Of a DNA stretch of 64,000 nt, positions 18,901 through 27,647 are shown piece by piece. The notes beneath the pieces were generated by a model, which did not search any database, was not told the DNA's origin, and saw nothing but the letters and a program-made list of their open reading frames with translations. This DNA is from Ruminococcoides sp052118065 (GTDB taxonomy: Bacteria; Bacillota; Clostridia; Oscillospirales; Acutalibacteraceae). The translations under genes were made by a program, and so were the position numbers. The stretch lies in the NCBI GenBank assembly GCA_052118065.1, contig JBQKHY010000006.1, positions 1-64,000 on the forward strand, written 5' to 3'. Position 1 is the stretch's first letter; the number at the start of each line of letters is the position of its first letter.

Positions 18901-21900
18901 GTATCAGTTGGTAAGGATAATATTACTAACCTTGATATGAACCTAAAGCTACCATACAAAACTTATGGTATTACTCCAACAGGTGTAACTACTTCTGACA
19001 GTAAGGGTAATATTTATAATTCTGTTATCACTTTATCAGCTAACGAAAGCTATGATATTAGTTTACATTTTAACAGATTTTATGAAGATAGTGAGTTACC
19101 ACTAAATACTGTAAGGTGCATTATTGAAACAGATGGTAAAGAAAATACTGTTGATTATCCAGTAGATTCTACTGACACAAAGTTAAACTTAACTTTACCA
19201 TTATGTGAACTTGCAAAACCAGGCTCAAAGATATATTTCCAATTTCTAAATACATACAAGAATAGTTCAGATACAACAGTAGTTAAGAGGGATTACGGAA
19301 GATTTGATACAGGTTATTCATTCTTAGCATCCTATGTTGAAGATGATACATTGTATTTCCCTCAGTTAGGTGCAGAAAGTGAATCAACTAAGGGAGACTC
19401 AGAACTTGATGAACCTACTGTATCAAAGGATATTCCTGTGCTAGGTTCTTTAAGTCCATCATTCTCATTAAAAGGTTTTACTCCTATTATTAACATAGGT
19501 ACAAGTGAACATAAATATGACGGTATGCCAATTTTCACAATTCAACTTGGTGTTCAGTTTGATAAGTCAAAAGATATGACAAAGCCTAAAGGACAAAGAG
19601 AATGGACTTCTACTAGTATGTCAGAACAACTCAAAGAAACCCAATCAACTCTCGAAGCCTTCAATGATCTATGGAACGGCAGAAAAGGTTCTAAGGATGA
19701 TGTTAAGAATCTAAAAAATGCTATGGATCTAAAGACATCACATACCATTTCTTTTTCAGTAGCATTTACAGTTCAAATAGATTATTATACTAATGCTGAA
19801 GGAAAAAGATGTTTCTTAGATACTTATGTGGTACTTTCAGGTTCTTTATCTTACAGAGCTAGTAAACCGTTCTTCATATATTGTATTCCTTGCTATGTAT
19901 TCTTCAATGTAGGTGGTAGCGCTACAATTACTGCAGGTTTGCTACCTAATAAACCACTGGATGGTGACAAGATGGCAACATATCTAACTGATGAGGATTT
20001 GAAAGACCCTAAGAATTACTTATGGCGTGGTATTGTTGATATTTCCCCAGAAATCGGCATTGGTGCTGGTGTAGGTGTAGATGGTTTAGTAGGTGTAAAT
20101 CTTGAGGCAGATGCTAAGTTTAATTTCAAAGTAGTAGGTGCATTTAGCGAATCTATTGGTAAAGTAAACTTAAGCCTAAATGTAAATGTAGATTTAGCTG
20201 TATTCTCAACAAGCAAAACTATTGCTGATAAAGACATTACTCTTTATGATACAAGAAAATCTAGTCTTGATGAACAAGTTTCTACAGCTGCAAATGTTGC
20301 TTTAAGAAATAGCAATGTTCTAAAGAAAACAAAACTAGGTGACCTACAGCCAACTTCTGCATCAATTAATGCAGATACAGAGGCTAAGAAAGCTTTACTA
20401 AACAACGAATTAACTATTTCATCAGAAGATGTTACACAACCAAATATTATCAAAATAAAGGATGGTGTTTATTTTGTAGTATCACCAATTCAGGATAAAG
20501 TAAATTCTATTACTGAAGTTAAATATATGATTTACGACACTACAAGTGGTACTACAATAACAGAACCTAAGAGTGTTCTTGATGAAGCACTAGCTTATAG
20601 CAAAAAGACTAAAAGTGATGACATTGAAGACATTGAGAGTGACCAAGATTTAACTGATTTTGATTTAAAAACATATGATTGTGGTGATGATATTCTTCTA
20701 TCATGGCAAAATGCTGACATGGACTTTGATAAGGCTAACAATGAGATTTTAACAAGCTCAAAGATTGTAAGCATTTTCTATAATAAGGCAACAGGTAAGT
20801 TCCATGATTACAATGTTTTTAACTCAGACAAAAATCAGGTTATTTTCAACCCATATGTAGTTGCAAATAAAACTACCGGTGAAGTTCAGCTATATTACAA
20901 AACTGCTGACTTTACAGGTGTAACTGACAAAACTTCTATTGATGATATTTATAAGATTCCTTATGGTTTAAGTGTTACTTCTGCTAATGTAAAGTCTAGC
21001 GATATTACTTGGACAGATGCTACTGCTATTGATACAAACGGATATAGTGTTGATGGTTTTGATGCAGAACCTCAAGGTAATAATATTCTACTTTCATATA
21101 CAACAAATGGTACTGTTTCTTCTAGTAAGGGTGTAGATTTTGATAGTGATGCAGATGTTCTTCTCTCCAATGCTACCGAAAGTGATGTTGATGGTGAGAA
21201 AAACAAAATGTACCTAAGAAATATCACTACTAAAGACGGTAAGCTAAATGTAGGCGATTCAATTCTACTAAATGACAGTTTGTATTCTGTTTCTAATCCA
21301 CAACTTGTAGATGTTCATAACGATGATTACGACAATATGCTACTATTCTATAAGTGCGATGGTGTTTATGGTTATTTGAATGTAGATACATTGCTTTCAC
21401 AGTATGTTTACACTGACAAAAATGGTCAAAAGAGAATTCAAAAGGATGTAATGACTCCAACAGAAATTACTGATAGTGATGATAATGACCATATTGTAAG
21501 TGATGACTTTAATGTATTCTATAATGACAGTGGCAAAATGTACGGCCTATGGACAGTAAACGAAGGTACTGAAAAGCAAATTTGGATTAAAGAAATGACT
21601 GTTGACAAGGTAAACGAGATTACAGAAACTACAAAACTTGATAGTGACGGTAATGTTGTTAGAGATAGTTCAGGTAATCCAATAATGGAAAAACTAGATA
21701 CACCTGTAAATATTATAAGTAGTGTTTGGGGTACAAAGACTAACCTTACAGAAGGTGGCATTAAAAATTCTGATAATGGTAAGTACAAGACAAACATAGA
21801 TGCAGTTGTTTTGGATGATAATAAAGTTATTGTTACTTATGATTCTTATGATTTAGTCTATGAAAATTATATTGATACAGATGATAATGATACCGTAAAA

Positions 21901-23187
21901 TTAGGAGCATTTGAAGAAAATAATAATCTTGTAATTGGTATGTATGATACTAGTGCAAAATTTGAATATCCAACTGGTGAAGATAATGAGGCAGTTGAGT
22001 TCTCAAATGATAACCCTTCAGCTGGTGAAACAGTGGATGTATCAGTTCTTGCTAAAAATTCTGGTGTTGATACTGCTCATAATGTAAAGATAAATCTATA
22101 TGTAAATGATGAACTTTACGAGTCAAAGAATATTGAAAACTGGCTAGCTACCGATGAGCAAGAAATGAAAGTTCAGTATCAGGTTCCAGAAAATACAGAG
22201 ATAAGCAAGATTACTATGTATTCAACAGTAACTTCTGGTGATAAAGTTCTTGCAACTTCAGAGAAATATTCATTTAAAGAACAGTCCAAGATTGTATTTG
22301 CAAGTGCAGATATAGAACCTATAAGATATGTTACTGAAGATAACAAAACTTCACAGTTTGCACTTAAAGTCGATCTTGTTAATGACGGTAACATTGATTA
22401 TGAAGGTGGGGACTATGTAAAGTTTGTTGACCAGGACAAGTGGGCAAAGGCTTCTGTATTTGAAAAGAATAATAACAGTAACGAAACCGTTTATACTTCA
22501 TTAGGCGAATCTATCCTACCTGACATTAAAGCTGGTGAAACAAAGACTATTACATTTACATCAAACGAGGTACCAGAATCTATCTTTACTAAGTATAGTC
22601 AAGATGCAGCCAACCTAGAATTTATGTTAGTATCAAAGGATGACCACAGTTGGACAACTGTTGGTACAAAGGATGAATACACTAACCTAGGTGAATTTAG
22701 CATTGGAGCAATAAAGAAGCCAGTACCAGATGAAGTAGAAAGTGTTTCTGCTAGTGATGTAGAAGTATTTACAGACAAAACTACTTTAGTATCACCAAAT
22801 GTTACTCCAGAAACAGCTTTAGCTCATAGTGATATTACTTATACATCAAGTGACGAAAGTATTGCTACTGTTGATGAAAACGGTAATGTAACAGGTGTAA
22901 AGGCAGGTATTGCTGAAATTACAATAAAGGCTAATACAAAAACTACTACTGTAAAGGTAACGGTAATTGACCCACCAAAGTACGGTGATGTTAATCTTGA
23001 TGGTAAAGTTGATGTAACAGATGCCACTTTACTTCAAAAGTACATTACACATAAAGTTACCTTAACTACAACTCAGCTTTATGCTAGTGATGTTTTAGGT
23101 GACGGAACTGTTAATGTAAAGGATGTTACATTAATTCAAAAGTATCTAAATCATATGATTGATACTTTCCCAGCAGAAAATATGTAA
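15907..23187 (+). CDS. Giant secreted multidomain protein with C-terminal dockerin
   Basis: 2426 residues. ATG 15907 is chosen because AAAGGA sits just upstream and a classic signal peptide follows (residues 1-31); an in-frame extension to 15847 has no ribosome binding site. In order: two Calx-beta-like stretches (~95-205, ~240-345; e.g. TAEYGTDYKIYLDN, TFEDGESHKTIYIET), a Trp/Tyr/Gly-rich jelly-roll-like module (~370-555) that may bind carbohydrate, long unassigned beta-rich regions, a Gly/Val-rich stretch (~1370-1440), a propeller-like Asp-rich region (~1510-2010), a CARDB-like domain (~2020-2125), a BIG2 domain (~2278-2356) and a type I dockerin (~2359-2423: DVNLDGKVDVTD and DVLGDGTVNVKD calcium loops). 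The dockerin predicts docking to a cohesin scaffold. No catalytic domain recognised. It is a single-gene unit. Confidence 0.8.
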   Translation: MSKINLCTKAIIISILCVLMITCSTPFGYAVTQKNTQSIGNLSQEKSTYFKDNASMKKTYPNGMIMFPEKTAELKMNNFYALNILRQGGTKGKSTVKVKTIDLTAEYGTDYKIYLDNLTTTDAVKGKANPYYAISNYSFIPQTGTTETSCENADSKDVDNNTKKIISDYNDLVQNEIMPTSSSFNLTFEDGESHKTIYIETKKSKYVRDDLQFYFSLCNAKNCDLGQQTTSLMTIKEEREKPESYITVSDTKVNPKSNTAYVKINRSGNLGKTINFTAKTSSASAKGMVNYSSNVMNLTFTPGMTEIKFPVDLLDAKNDTYFNVNLDDVSNAKVKKDKAKVILSTGAKVDTTSVGGSNTTDTGFGTYKYDNIRDVEFVDLSNLSFQNGKGTKYKGRDATYKYNSSGGYYQLGYDNGSSWRYAALDVATDNIDFAGVNKVQVKYNHDGGSCAWDYAAVYTDSQDKLASSNAECDWMSKLKYGDYWKMTNISSSRITRFIDVKDLNANQKLYFTVRKGSFWGSCGIKFFNNGYSKGDYDSTCLTLIKYKVNIANSSSVELYKDGKLQNVKDEVYRGGIKLTDPVNASQSTSVAMYRGESASFSYALDSKYSGMVKIKGYRLVNKKNNTKSDIITNSQEEFDLTPDLIRSYSSFISSDNTITIEPVFEYRDAEVKVKSRKSSSGITINVDDSSCTATAFYKNNKIGTLSWTNTKRENQSADKNGIIGDEITFNYTPDSSSSTVWVPHMKYRQNDNKDMVESTVEKVENFSNNTTCKIDVTNAYAYFYPEFTVIKKTKLIVKNPQNGDYLGKGSKFETKEKDGSSSLTGYTNNLNQNISYENSAESTILSFNANPNSGYRAKWTYRSSADGSTKTYYGSNFFYAVQYAYEYDDNYVTLEFEKVNPQDQLKVSASGSLLVKNGSILFPSSDDVSNDDADYIACKNSTLIFEGGTTLTDNNGNFIFKNEVDYDGTSKKNLTFNLYKNEVHRVLVKYNGHDYIRDVSVGKDNITNLDMNLKLPYKTYGITPTGVTTSDSKGNIYNSVITLSANESYDISLHFNRFYEDSELPLNTVRCIIETDGKENTVDYPVDSTDTKLNLTLPLCELAKPGSKIYFQFLNTYKNSSDTTVVKRDYGRFDTGYSFLASYVEDDTLYFPQLGAESESTKGDSELDEPTVSKDIPVLGSLSPSFSLKGFTPIINIGTSEHKYDGMPIFTIQLGVQFDKSKDMTKPKGQREWTSTSMSEQLKETQSTLEAFNDLWNGRKGSKDDVKNLKNAMDLKTSHTISFSVAFTVQIDYYTNAEGKRCFLDTYVVLSGSLSYRASKPFFIYCIPCYVFFNVGGSATITAGLLPNKPLDGDKMATYLTDEDLKDPKNYLWRGIVDISPEIGIGAGVGVDGLVGVNLEADAKFNFKVVGAFSESIGKVNLSLNVNVDLAVFSTSKTIADKDITLYDTRKSSLDEQVSTAANVALRNSNVLKKTKLGDLQPTSASINADTEAKKALLNNELTISSEDVTQPNIIKIKDGVYFVVSPIQDKVNSITEVKYMIYDTTSGTTITEPKSVLDEALAYSKKTKSDDIEDIESDQDLTDFDLKTYDCGDDILLSWQNADMDFDKANNEILTSSKIVSIFYNKATGKFHDYNVFNSDKNQVIFNPYVVANKTTGEVQLYYKTADFTGVTDKTSIDDIYKIPYGLSVTSANVKSSDITWTDATAIDTNGYSVDGFDAEPQGNNILLSYTTNGTVSSSKGVDFDSDADVLLSNATESDVDGEKNKMYLRNITTKDGKLNVGDSILLNDSLYSVSNPQLVDVHNDDYDNMLLFYKCDGVYGYLNVDTLLSQYVYTDKNGQKRIQKDVMTPTEITDSDDNDHIVSDDFNVFYNDSGKMYGLWTVNEGTEKQIWIKEMTVDKVNEITETTKLDSDGNVVRDSSGNPIMEKLDTPVNIISSVWGTKTNLTEGGIKNSDNGKYKTNIDAVVLDDNKVIVTYDSYDLVYENYIDTDDNDTVKLGAFEENNNLVIGMYDTSAKFEYPTGEDNEAVEFSNDNPSAGETVDVSVLAKNSGVDTAHNVKINLYVNDELYESKNIENWLATDEQEMKVQYQVPENTEISKITMYSTVTSGDKVLATSEKYSFKEQSKIVFASADIEPIRYVTEDNKTSQFALKVDLVNDGNIDYEGGDYVKFVDQDKWAKASVFEKNNNSNETVYTSLGESILPDIKAGETKTITFTSNEVPESIFTKYSQDAANLEFMLVSKDDHSWTTVGTKDEYTNLGEFSIGAIKKPVPDEVESVSASDVEVFTDKTTLVSPNVTPETALAHSDITYTSSDESIATVDENGNVTGVKAGIAEITIKANTKTTTVKVTVIDPPKYGDVNLDGKVDVTDATLLQKYITHKVTLTTTQLYASDVLGDGTVNVKDVTLIQKYLNHMIDTFPAENM

Positions 23188-23202
23188 ACCTAATACTAAT
23201 TT

Positions 23203-23224
23203 GAGGGTTGCTTATGCAACCCTC
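23203..23224 (+). terminator. Terminator after the giant dockerin gene
   Basis: GAGGGTTGC (23203-23211), loop TTAT, GCAACCCTC (23216-23224), then TTACTTTAT. Confidence 0.7.
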
Positions 23225-23235
23225 TTACTTTATAT

Positions 23236-23276
23236 AAAACAAAAGGCTAGTGATAGTTTAAAATTATCACTAGCCT
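23236..23276 (-). terminator. Terminator of the minus-strand yajC-side genes
   Basis: A 12-base perfect inverted repeat, AGGCTAGTGATA (23244-23255) and TATCACTAGCCT (23265-23276). On the minus strand it is followed by TTTTGTTTT-like sequence, so it ends transcription from the TIGR04086 gene. Confidence 0.75.
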
Positions 23277-23280
23277 AAAT

Positions 23281-23688
23281 TTATTTAATTAATTTTTCTT
23301 TTTTGCTTACCCCAAGAATTCCACCAATAGTACCAAATAAGAAAGATACAATAAACTTTAAAAATGTAAAAATAGTAAAGCTACTGTCAATGCTTATCAT
23401 ACCTGCACTAAAGATAATTAAGAAAAATATAAATCCACTGCTAATCCCATTGATATATCCCTTAACAGGAGAAATTTTTGAACATATAAATCCTGTAACA
23501 AATGCACATACACCACATATAATAGTGAGAAGAATGTTTAGTACAGTACTGTTTAGTATTCCCGTATTGCTCATAACTATTGCCACAAGGCTAAGTAAAA
23601 CAATAAGAGTTAATTCTCCCACAATTAAACCAATAACAAGACCTTTTATGTACTTAAATTTATTAAATCCTAAAGTAATGCTTTTCAA
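23281..23688 (-). CDS. TIGR04086 family four-helix membrane protein
   Basis: 135 residues, almost all hydrophobic: four predicted membrane helices with Gly-rich packing and a short basic C-terminus (SKKEKLIK). It matches the description of the TIGR04086 family, whose members often lie beside yajC, as here; function unknown. It begins at TTG 23688 with GGGGGTG (plus-strand 23694-23700) five bases upstream. That ribosome binding site forms the 3' arm of the hairpin that appears to terminate yajC (see findings). Confidence 0.75.
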   Translation of the reverse strand: MKSITLGFNKFKYIKGLVIGLIVGELTLIVLLSLVAIVMSNTGILNSTVLNILLTIICGVCAFVTGFICSKISPVKGYINGISSGFIFFLIIFSAGMISIDSSFTIFTFLKFIVSFLFGTIGGILGVSKKEKLIK

Positions 23689-23695
23689 AAAAACA

Positions 23696-23728
23696 CCCCC
23701 AAATATGATACTAAATCATATTCGGGGG
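23696..23728 (-). terminator. Hairpin after yajC whose 3' arm is the next ribosome binding site
   Basis: On the minus strand CCCCCGAATATGAT pairs with ATCATATTTGGGGG over 14 pairs including one G-U; the same pair is an A-C mismatch on the plus strand. It is followed by TGTTTTTTTG. The GGGGGTG part is the Shine-Dalgarno of the gene starting at 23688, and the U-run runs into its TTG start. Confidence 0.75.
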
Positions 23729-23745
23729 AATTGAAAATTATGTAA

Positions 23746-24144
23746 TTATTTTTCAGCAGGACTTTCTTCAGCATCTTTTTTCTTTCTACCAAATAAGCCT
23801 TTCTTTTCTGTCTTGTCAGTCTTTTCAGCAGGCTTATCCTTGTCTGAGTTGACAGTTGAGATAGCCCAACGCTTAAATACCATCTTTGTCTTTTCAGAAC
23901 CTGTTTCAAGTACGATTTCATCAGCTTCTTCTCTAATAGCAATAACTCTACCAACGATACCACCGATTGTTGTGATTTCATCACCAATCTGTAGGCTGTT
24001 TCTTAGTTCCTGTTCTTGCTTAGACTTCTTTGACTTTGGTCTGATAAGAATAAAGTAGATACCAACGAAGATAAGAGCGTAGATGATGATTAGTGTCCAC
24101 ATGCTACCGCTACTAGCTGAGCCGGAAAGTAAGTTTAGATTCAT
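23746..24144 (-). CDS. yajC: Sec translocase accessory subunit YajC
   Basis: 132 residues with one membrane helix (~13-33: WTLIIIYALIFVGIYFILI) followed at once by RPKSKKSKQEQELRNSLQ and GDEITTIGGIVGRV, the YajC signature. The tail is a Lys/Glu/Asp-rich low-complexity segment (~100-132). YajC binds SecDF and assists protein export. I start at 24144 because GGAGAA lies 8 bases before that ATG; it overlaps the first codons of a longer reading from 24159. It follows queA-tgt, a widely conserved order. Confidence 0.93.
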   Translation of the reverse strand: MNLNLLSGSASSGSMWTLIIIYALIFVGIYFILIRPKSKKSKQEQELRNSLQIGDEITTIGGIVGRVIAIREEADEIVLETGSEKTKMVFKRWAISTVNSDKDKPAEKTDKTEKKGLFGRKKKDAEESPAEK

Positions 24145-24213
24145 AGTTAAATTCTCCATTTCATATTAATAATTAGATTATAACAACTTTTCATTGTATA
24201 TTCAAGTACTATT

Positions 24214-25344
24214 TTAAATGCGTTTTCCTAATATGTCAATATTATTGTTGTAATATGTCTCAAATTCTCCATTATCAAGAGCATTTCTGATTTCTTCCAT
24301 TAGATTATTGTAGAAATATAGGTTGTGCATTACTGCAAGTCGCATATAAAGCATTTCCTCAGCTTTCTTAAGATGTCTTAGGTATGCTCTTGAAAAACTC
24401 TTGCATACAGGACAATTACACTCTTTGTCAATAGGAGCAAGGTCCTTTTGATATTTTTGATTGTTAATGTTGATGATACCACTCTTAGTGAATAGGTGAC
24501 CATGTCTTGCATTTCTACTAGGCATAACACAGTCAAATAAATCAACACCACGCTTAACACTTTCAAGAATATTTACAGGAGTACCAACACCCATTAGGTA
24601 TCTGATTTTATCCTTAGGCATATATGGTTCAATATCTTCAATAATTCTATACATTTCATCAGCAGTTTCACCAACTGCTAAACCACCGATAGCATAACCG
24701 TCAAGGTCAAGTTTAGCAATATCTTTCATATGCTGAATTCTTAAGTCACTGTAAGTAGAACCTTGGTTAATACCGAATAGCATTTGTTTCTTGTTAATAG
24801 TGTCAGGAAGACTGTTAAGTCTGTCCATTTCTTTTTTGCATCTTTCAAGCCATCTGGTAGTACGACCAATAGAATTCTTTACATAATCATATGGGGCAGG
24901 GTTTTCAATACATTCATCAAATGCCATAGCAATAGTTGAACCTAGGTTTGATTGAATTTGCATTGATTCTTCAGGTCCCATAAATATTTTTCTACCGTCA
25001 ATATGAGAAGAAAAGTAAACACCTTCTTCTTTAATGTTTCTTAGTTTTGCAAGAGAGAATACTTGAAATCCACCGGAGTCTGTAAGTATAGGACCATCCC
25101 ACTTAGTAAGACTGTGAATACCACCTAACTCTTTAATAATCTTATCACCTGTTCTAACATGTAGGTGATAGGTGTTACACAACATAACCTGGCACTTAAT
25201 ATCCTTTAAATCAAAGGAAGATACACCACCCTTAATAGCACCGGCAGTTGCAACATTCATAAAACAAGGAGTTTGAAAAGTACCGTGTGGTGTTATAAAC
25301 TCACCTCGTCTTGCAGTTTTTTCATTCTTAATTAATTTAAACAT
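24214..25344 (-). CDS. tgt: Queuine/preQ1 tRNA-guanine transglycosylase
   Basis: 376 residues. Exchanges G34 for preQ1 in GUN-anticodon tRNAs. LTDSGGFQVFSL holds a catalytic Asp, DLFDCVMPSRNARHG the second, and the zinc site is CNCPVCKSFSRAYL with a downstream His in MRLAVMHNL. Full length. It lies 8 bases after queA and the two act in succession. Confidence 0.96.
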   Translation of the reverse strand: MFKLIKNEKTARRGEFITPHGTFQTPCFMNVATAGAIKGGVSSFDLKDIKCQVMLCNTYHLHVRTGDKIIKELGGIHSLTKWDGPILTDSGGFQVFSLAKLRNIKEEGVYFSSHIDGRKIFMGPEESMQIQSNLGSTIAMAFDECIENPAPYDYVKNSIGRTTRWLERCKKEMDRLNSLPDTINKKQMLFGINQGSTYSDLRIQHMKDIAKLDLDGYAIGGLAVGETADEMYRIIEDIEPYMPKDKIRYLMGVGTPVNILESVKRGVDLFDCVMPSRNARHGHLFTKSGIININNQKYQKDLAPIDKECNCPVCKSFSRAYLRHLKKAEEMLYMRLAVMHNLYFYNNLMEEIRNALDNGEFETYYNNNIDILGKRI

Positions 25345-25352
25345 ATTTCTCC

Positions 25353-26378
25353 TTACTCAATAAACATACTGTCACCAAATGAGAAAAATCTGTATTTCTC
25401 TTTGACAGCTTCTTTATATATACCCATAACTTCATCATAACCGGCAAAAGCAGAAACTAGCATAATAAGTGTGCTTTCAGGTAGATGAAAGTTAGTGATA
25501 AGTCCATCAAGCACTTTAAACTTAAATCCCGGATAAATGAAAATATCTGTCCAACCTTCACAAGGAACAACCTTGCCATATTCCTTTGCAACACTTTCAA
25601 GTGTTCTGCAAGAAGTTGTACCAACTGCAATAACTCTCTTGCCATTCTTTTTGGTTTCTTCAATCAGCTTAGCAGTTTCTTCCGGCACTTCATAATGTTC
25701 ACTGTGCATCTTATGAGTTGTAACATCATCAACTTTTACAGGTCTAAATGTACCAAGTCCTACATGAAGTGTTACATATCCAATCTTAATGCCCTTAGCC
25801 TTAATTTTTTCAAGTAACTCATCAGTAAAGTGAAGTCCTGCAGTAGGTGCGGCAGCAGAACCAAGTTCGTGACTATATACTGTTTGGTATCTTTCCTTGT
25901 CCTTTAACTTTTCATGAATATATGGAGGAAGTGGCATTTGACCAATTTTATCAAGTGTTTCATAGAAGTTACTGTCACACTTAAATTCAACAATTCTGTT
26001 GCCATCTTCAAGTACATCAATAACTTTACCTGTCATAATGCCATCACCAAAAGTAAAGCTGTCACCGGTTCTTGCTTTTTTACCGGGCTTTACAAGTGTT
26101 TCCCATACCTTGTCTTTAACTTGCTTTAACAGTAAGAATTCTACATTAGCACCGGTAGGAATTTTTGTACCGTAAATTCTTGCAGGTAAAACTCTTGAGT
26201 CATTAACAATAAGAGCATCGCCTTCATTTAAAAAGTCAATAACATCATAAAAATGCTTGTGAAGAACTTCCTTAGTTTTTCTGTTATAAACCATCATTCT
26301 TGAAGAATCTCTCGGTTCAACAGGTGTCTGAGCAATAAGTTCTTCCGGTAAATCATAATAAAAATCACTAGTCTTCAT
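25353..26378 (-). CDS. queA: tRNA preQ1(34) S-adenosylmethionine ribosyltransferase-isomerase
   Basis: 341 residues. Turns preQ1-tRNA into epoxyqueuosine-tRNA using SAM. N-terminus MKTSDFYYDLPEELIAQTP, AAPTAGLHFT, HVGLGTFRPV and LITNFHLPESTLIMLVSAF are diagnostic. First gene of the minus-strand queA-tgt-yajC set. Its promoter (26438-26466) overlaps the promoter of the divergent asd operon. Confidence 0.97.
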   Translation of the reverse strand: MKTSDFYYDLPEELIAQTPVEPRDSSRMMVYNRKTKEVLHKHFYDVIDFLNEGDALIVNDSRVLPARIYGTKIPTGANVEFLLLKQVKDKVWETLVKPGKKARTGDSFTFGDGIMTGKVIDVLEDGNRIVEFKCDSNFYETLDKIGQMPLPPYIHEKLKDKERYQTVYSHELGSAAAPTAGLHFTDELLEKIKAKGIKIGYVTLHVGLGTFRPVKVDDVTTHKMHSEHYEVPEETAKLIEETKKNGKRVIAVGTTSCRTLESVAKEYGKVVPCEGWTDIFIYPGFKFKVLDGLITNFHLPESTLIMLVSAFAGYDEVMGIYKEAVKEKYRFFSFGDSMFIE

Positions 26379-26418
26379 AAAAAATCAACATCATCCTAAT
26401 CTTTATTTCTCAAAATAA

Positions 26419-26447
26419 TTGACATAATCTTTCTTAAATGATAGAAT
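26419..26447 (+). promoter_or_regulatory. Promoter of asd-dapA-dapB
   Basis: TTGACA 26419-26424, 17 bases, TAGAAT 26442-26447. The ~90-base leader before asd is AT-rich and too short for a lysine riboswitch. Its -10 overlaps the -10 of the minus-strand queA promoter. Confidence 0.7.
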
Positions 26448-26466
26448 AAATAAGAAAATAGGTCAA
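26438..26466 (-). promoter_or_regulatory. Promoter of queA-tgt-yajC
   Basis: Reading the minus strand: TTGACC (26466-26461), 17 bases, TATCAT (26443-26438). It interlocks with the asd promoter, sharing bases 26442-26443 of both -10 elements. Confidence 0.6.
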
Positions 26467-26543
26467 TTTGTTTTTCCTAATATATAATATAATAAACTTG
26501 AGAAAAACACAACTGATTTTTTTAAATTTGGAGGAAGACGAAT

Positions 26544-27626
26544 ATGAAAAATTATAAAGTTGGTATCATCGGCGCTACAGGTATGGTAGGTCAGAGATTT
26601 GCAACTCTACTTGAAAATCACCCTTGGTTTACTGTTACAGCACTTGCTGCAAGTAAAAGAAGTGCCGGTAAAACATATAAAGAATGTGTAGAATCTCGTT
26701 GGGCTATGACAACACCAATTCCAAAGGCAATGGAAGATATGATTATCCTAGACGCAGCTAATGTTGAAGAAGTTGCATCAAAGGTTGATTTTGTATTTTG
26801 TGCTGTTGATATGCCAAAAGATCAGATTCGTGAACTAGAAGAAGCTTATGCAAAGGCAGAATGTCCTGTTGTTTCAAATAACTCAGCTCACAGACACACA
26901 CCTGATGTACCAATGGTTATTCCTGAAATCAATGCTGACCATATTAAGATTATTGATTCTCAGAGAAAGAGACTTGGCACAAAGAAAGGCTTTGTTGCAG
27001 TTAAGTCTAACTGTTCTCTACAGTCATATGTACCTGCAGTACACCCACTAAGAGAACTAGGTTGTAACAAGGTTCTTGCTTGTACTTATCAGGCAATTTC
27101 AGGTGCAGGTAAAACATTTGAAAGATGGCCTGAAATGGTTGATAACCTAATCCCATATATCGGTGGCGAAGAAGAAAAGTCAGAAAAAGAACCATTAAAG
27201 ATTTGGGGTCATATTGAAGGCGACCAGATTGTTGATACAGATGATATTGCTATCACATCACAGTGCCTAAGAGTTCCTGTTTCAGATGGTCATACAGCAG
27301 CTGTATTTGTTTCATTTGACGGTGAAGTTCCATCAGAAGAAAAGATTATCGAAACATGGGAAAACTACAAGGGTAGAGCTCAGGAACTAGAGCTACCAAG
27401 TGCTCCAAAGCAGTTCCTACACTACTTTACAGAACCAGACCAGCCACAGATTAAGACAGCCAGAACACTGGAAAATGGTATGGCTATCTCAATCGGTAGA
27501 TTAAGACCGGATACTCAGTACGATATGAAGTTTGTATGTATGAGTCATAACACACTAAGAGGTGCTGCAGGTGGTGCAGTTCTTCTAGCTGAACTTCTAT
27601 GTGCTGAAGGATATATTGAAAACTAA
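26544..27626 (+). CDS. asd: Aspartate-semialdehyde dehydrogenase
   Basis: 360 residues, the longer archaeal/fungal-like branch of the family. Reduces aspartyl phosphate to the semialdehyde for lysine/DAP, threonine and methionine. GIIGATGMVGQRF binds NADP; the catalytic Cys is in AVKSNCSLQSYV; SNNSAHRHTPDVPMVIPEIN is conserved in this branch. A GGAGGAAG ribosome binding site precedes it. It heads an asd-dapA-dapB operon. Confidence 0.95.
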   Translation: MKNYKVGIIGATGMVGQRFATLLENHPWFTVTALAASKRSAGKTYKECVESRWAMTTPIPKAMEDMIILDAANVEEVASKVDFVFCAVDMPKDQIRELEEAYAKAECPVVSNNSAHRHTPDVPMVIPEINADHIKIIDSQRKRLGTKKGFVAVKSNCSLQSYVPAVHPLRELGCNKVLACTYQAISGAGKTFERWPEMVDNLIPYIGGEEEKSEKEPLKIWGHIEGDQIVDTDDIAITSQCLRVPVSDGHTAAVFVSFDGEVPSEEKIIETWENYKGRAQELELPSAPKQFLHYFTEPDQPQIKTARTLENGMAISIGRLRPDTQYDMKFVCMSHNTLRGAAGGAVLLAELLCAEGYIEN

Positions 27627-27647
27627 ACCTTTTGGAGGTTATATATA

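Noticed and set aside
23303..23734. A 143-codon plus-strand frame opposite the TIGR04086 gene
   Set aside because: The minus-strand frame has four clean membrane helices, a Shine-Dalgarno and a conserved neighbour (yajC); the plus frame has none of these and crosses the yajC terminator.
26448..26543. A lysine riboswitch ahead of asd
   Set aside because: The leader is under 100 bases and AT-rich, far too short for that class.
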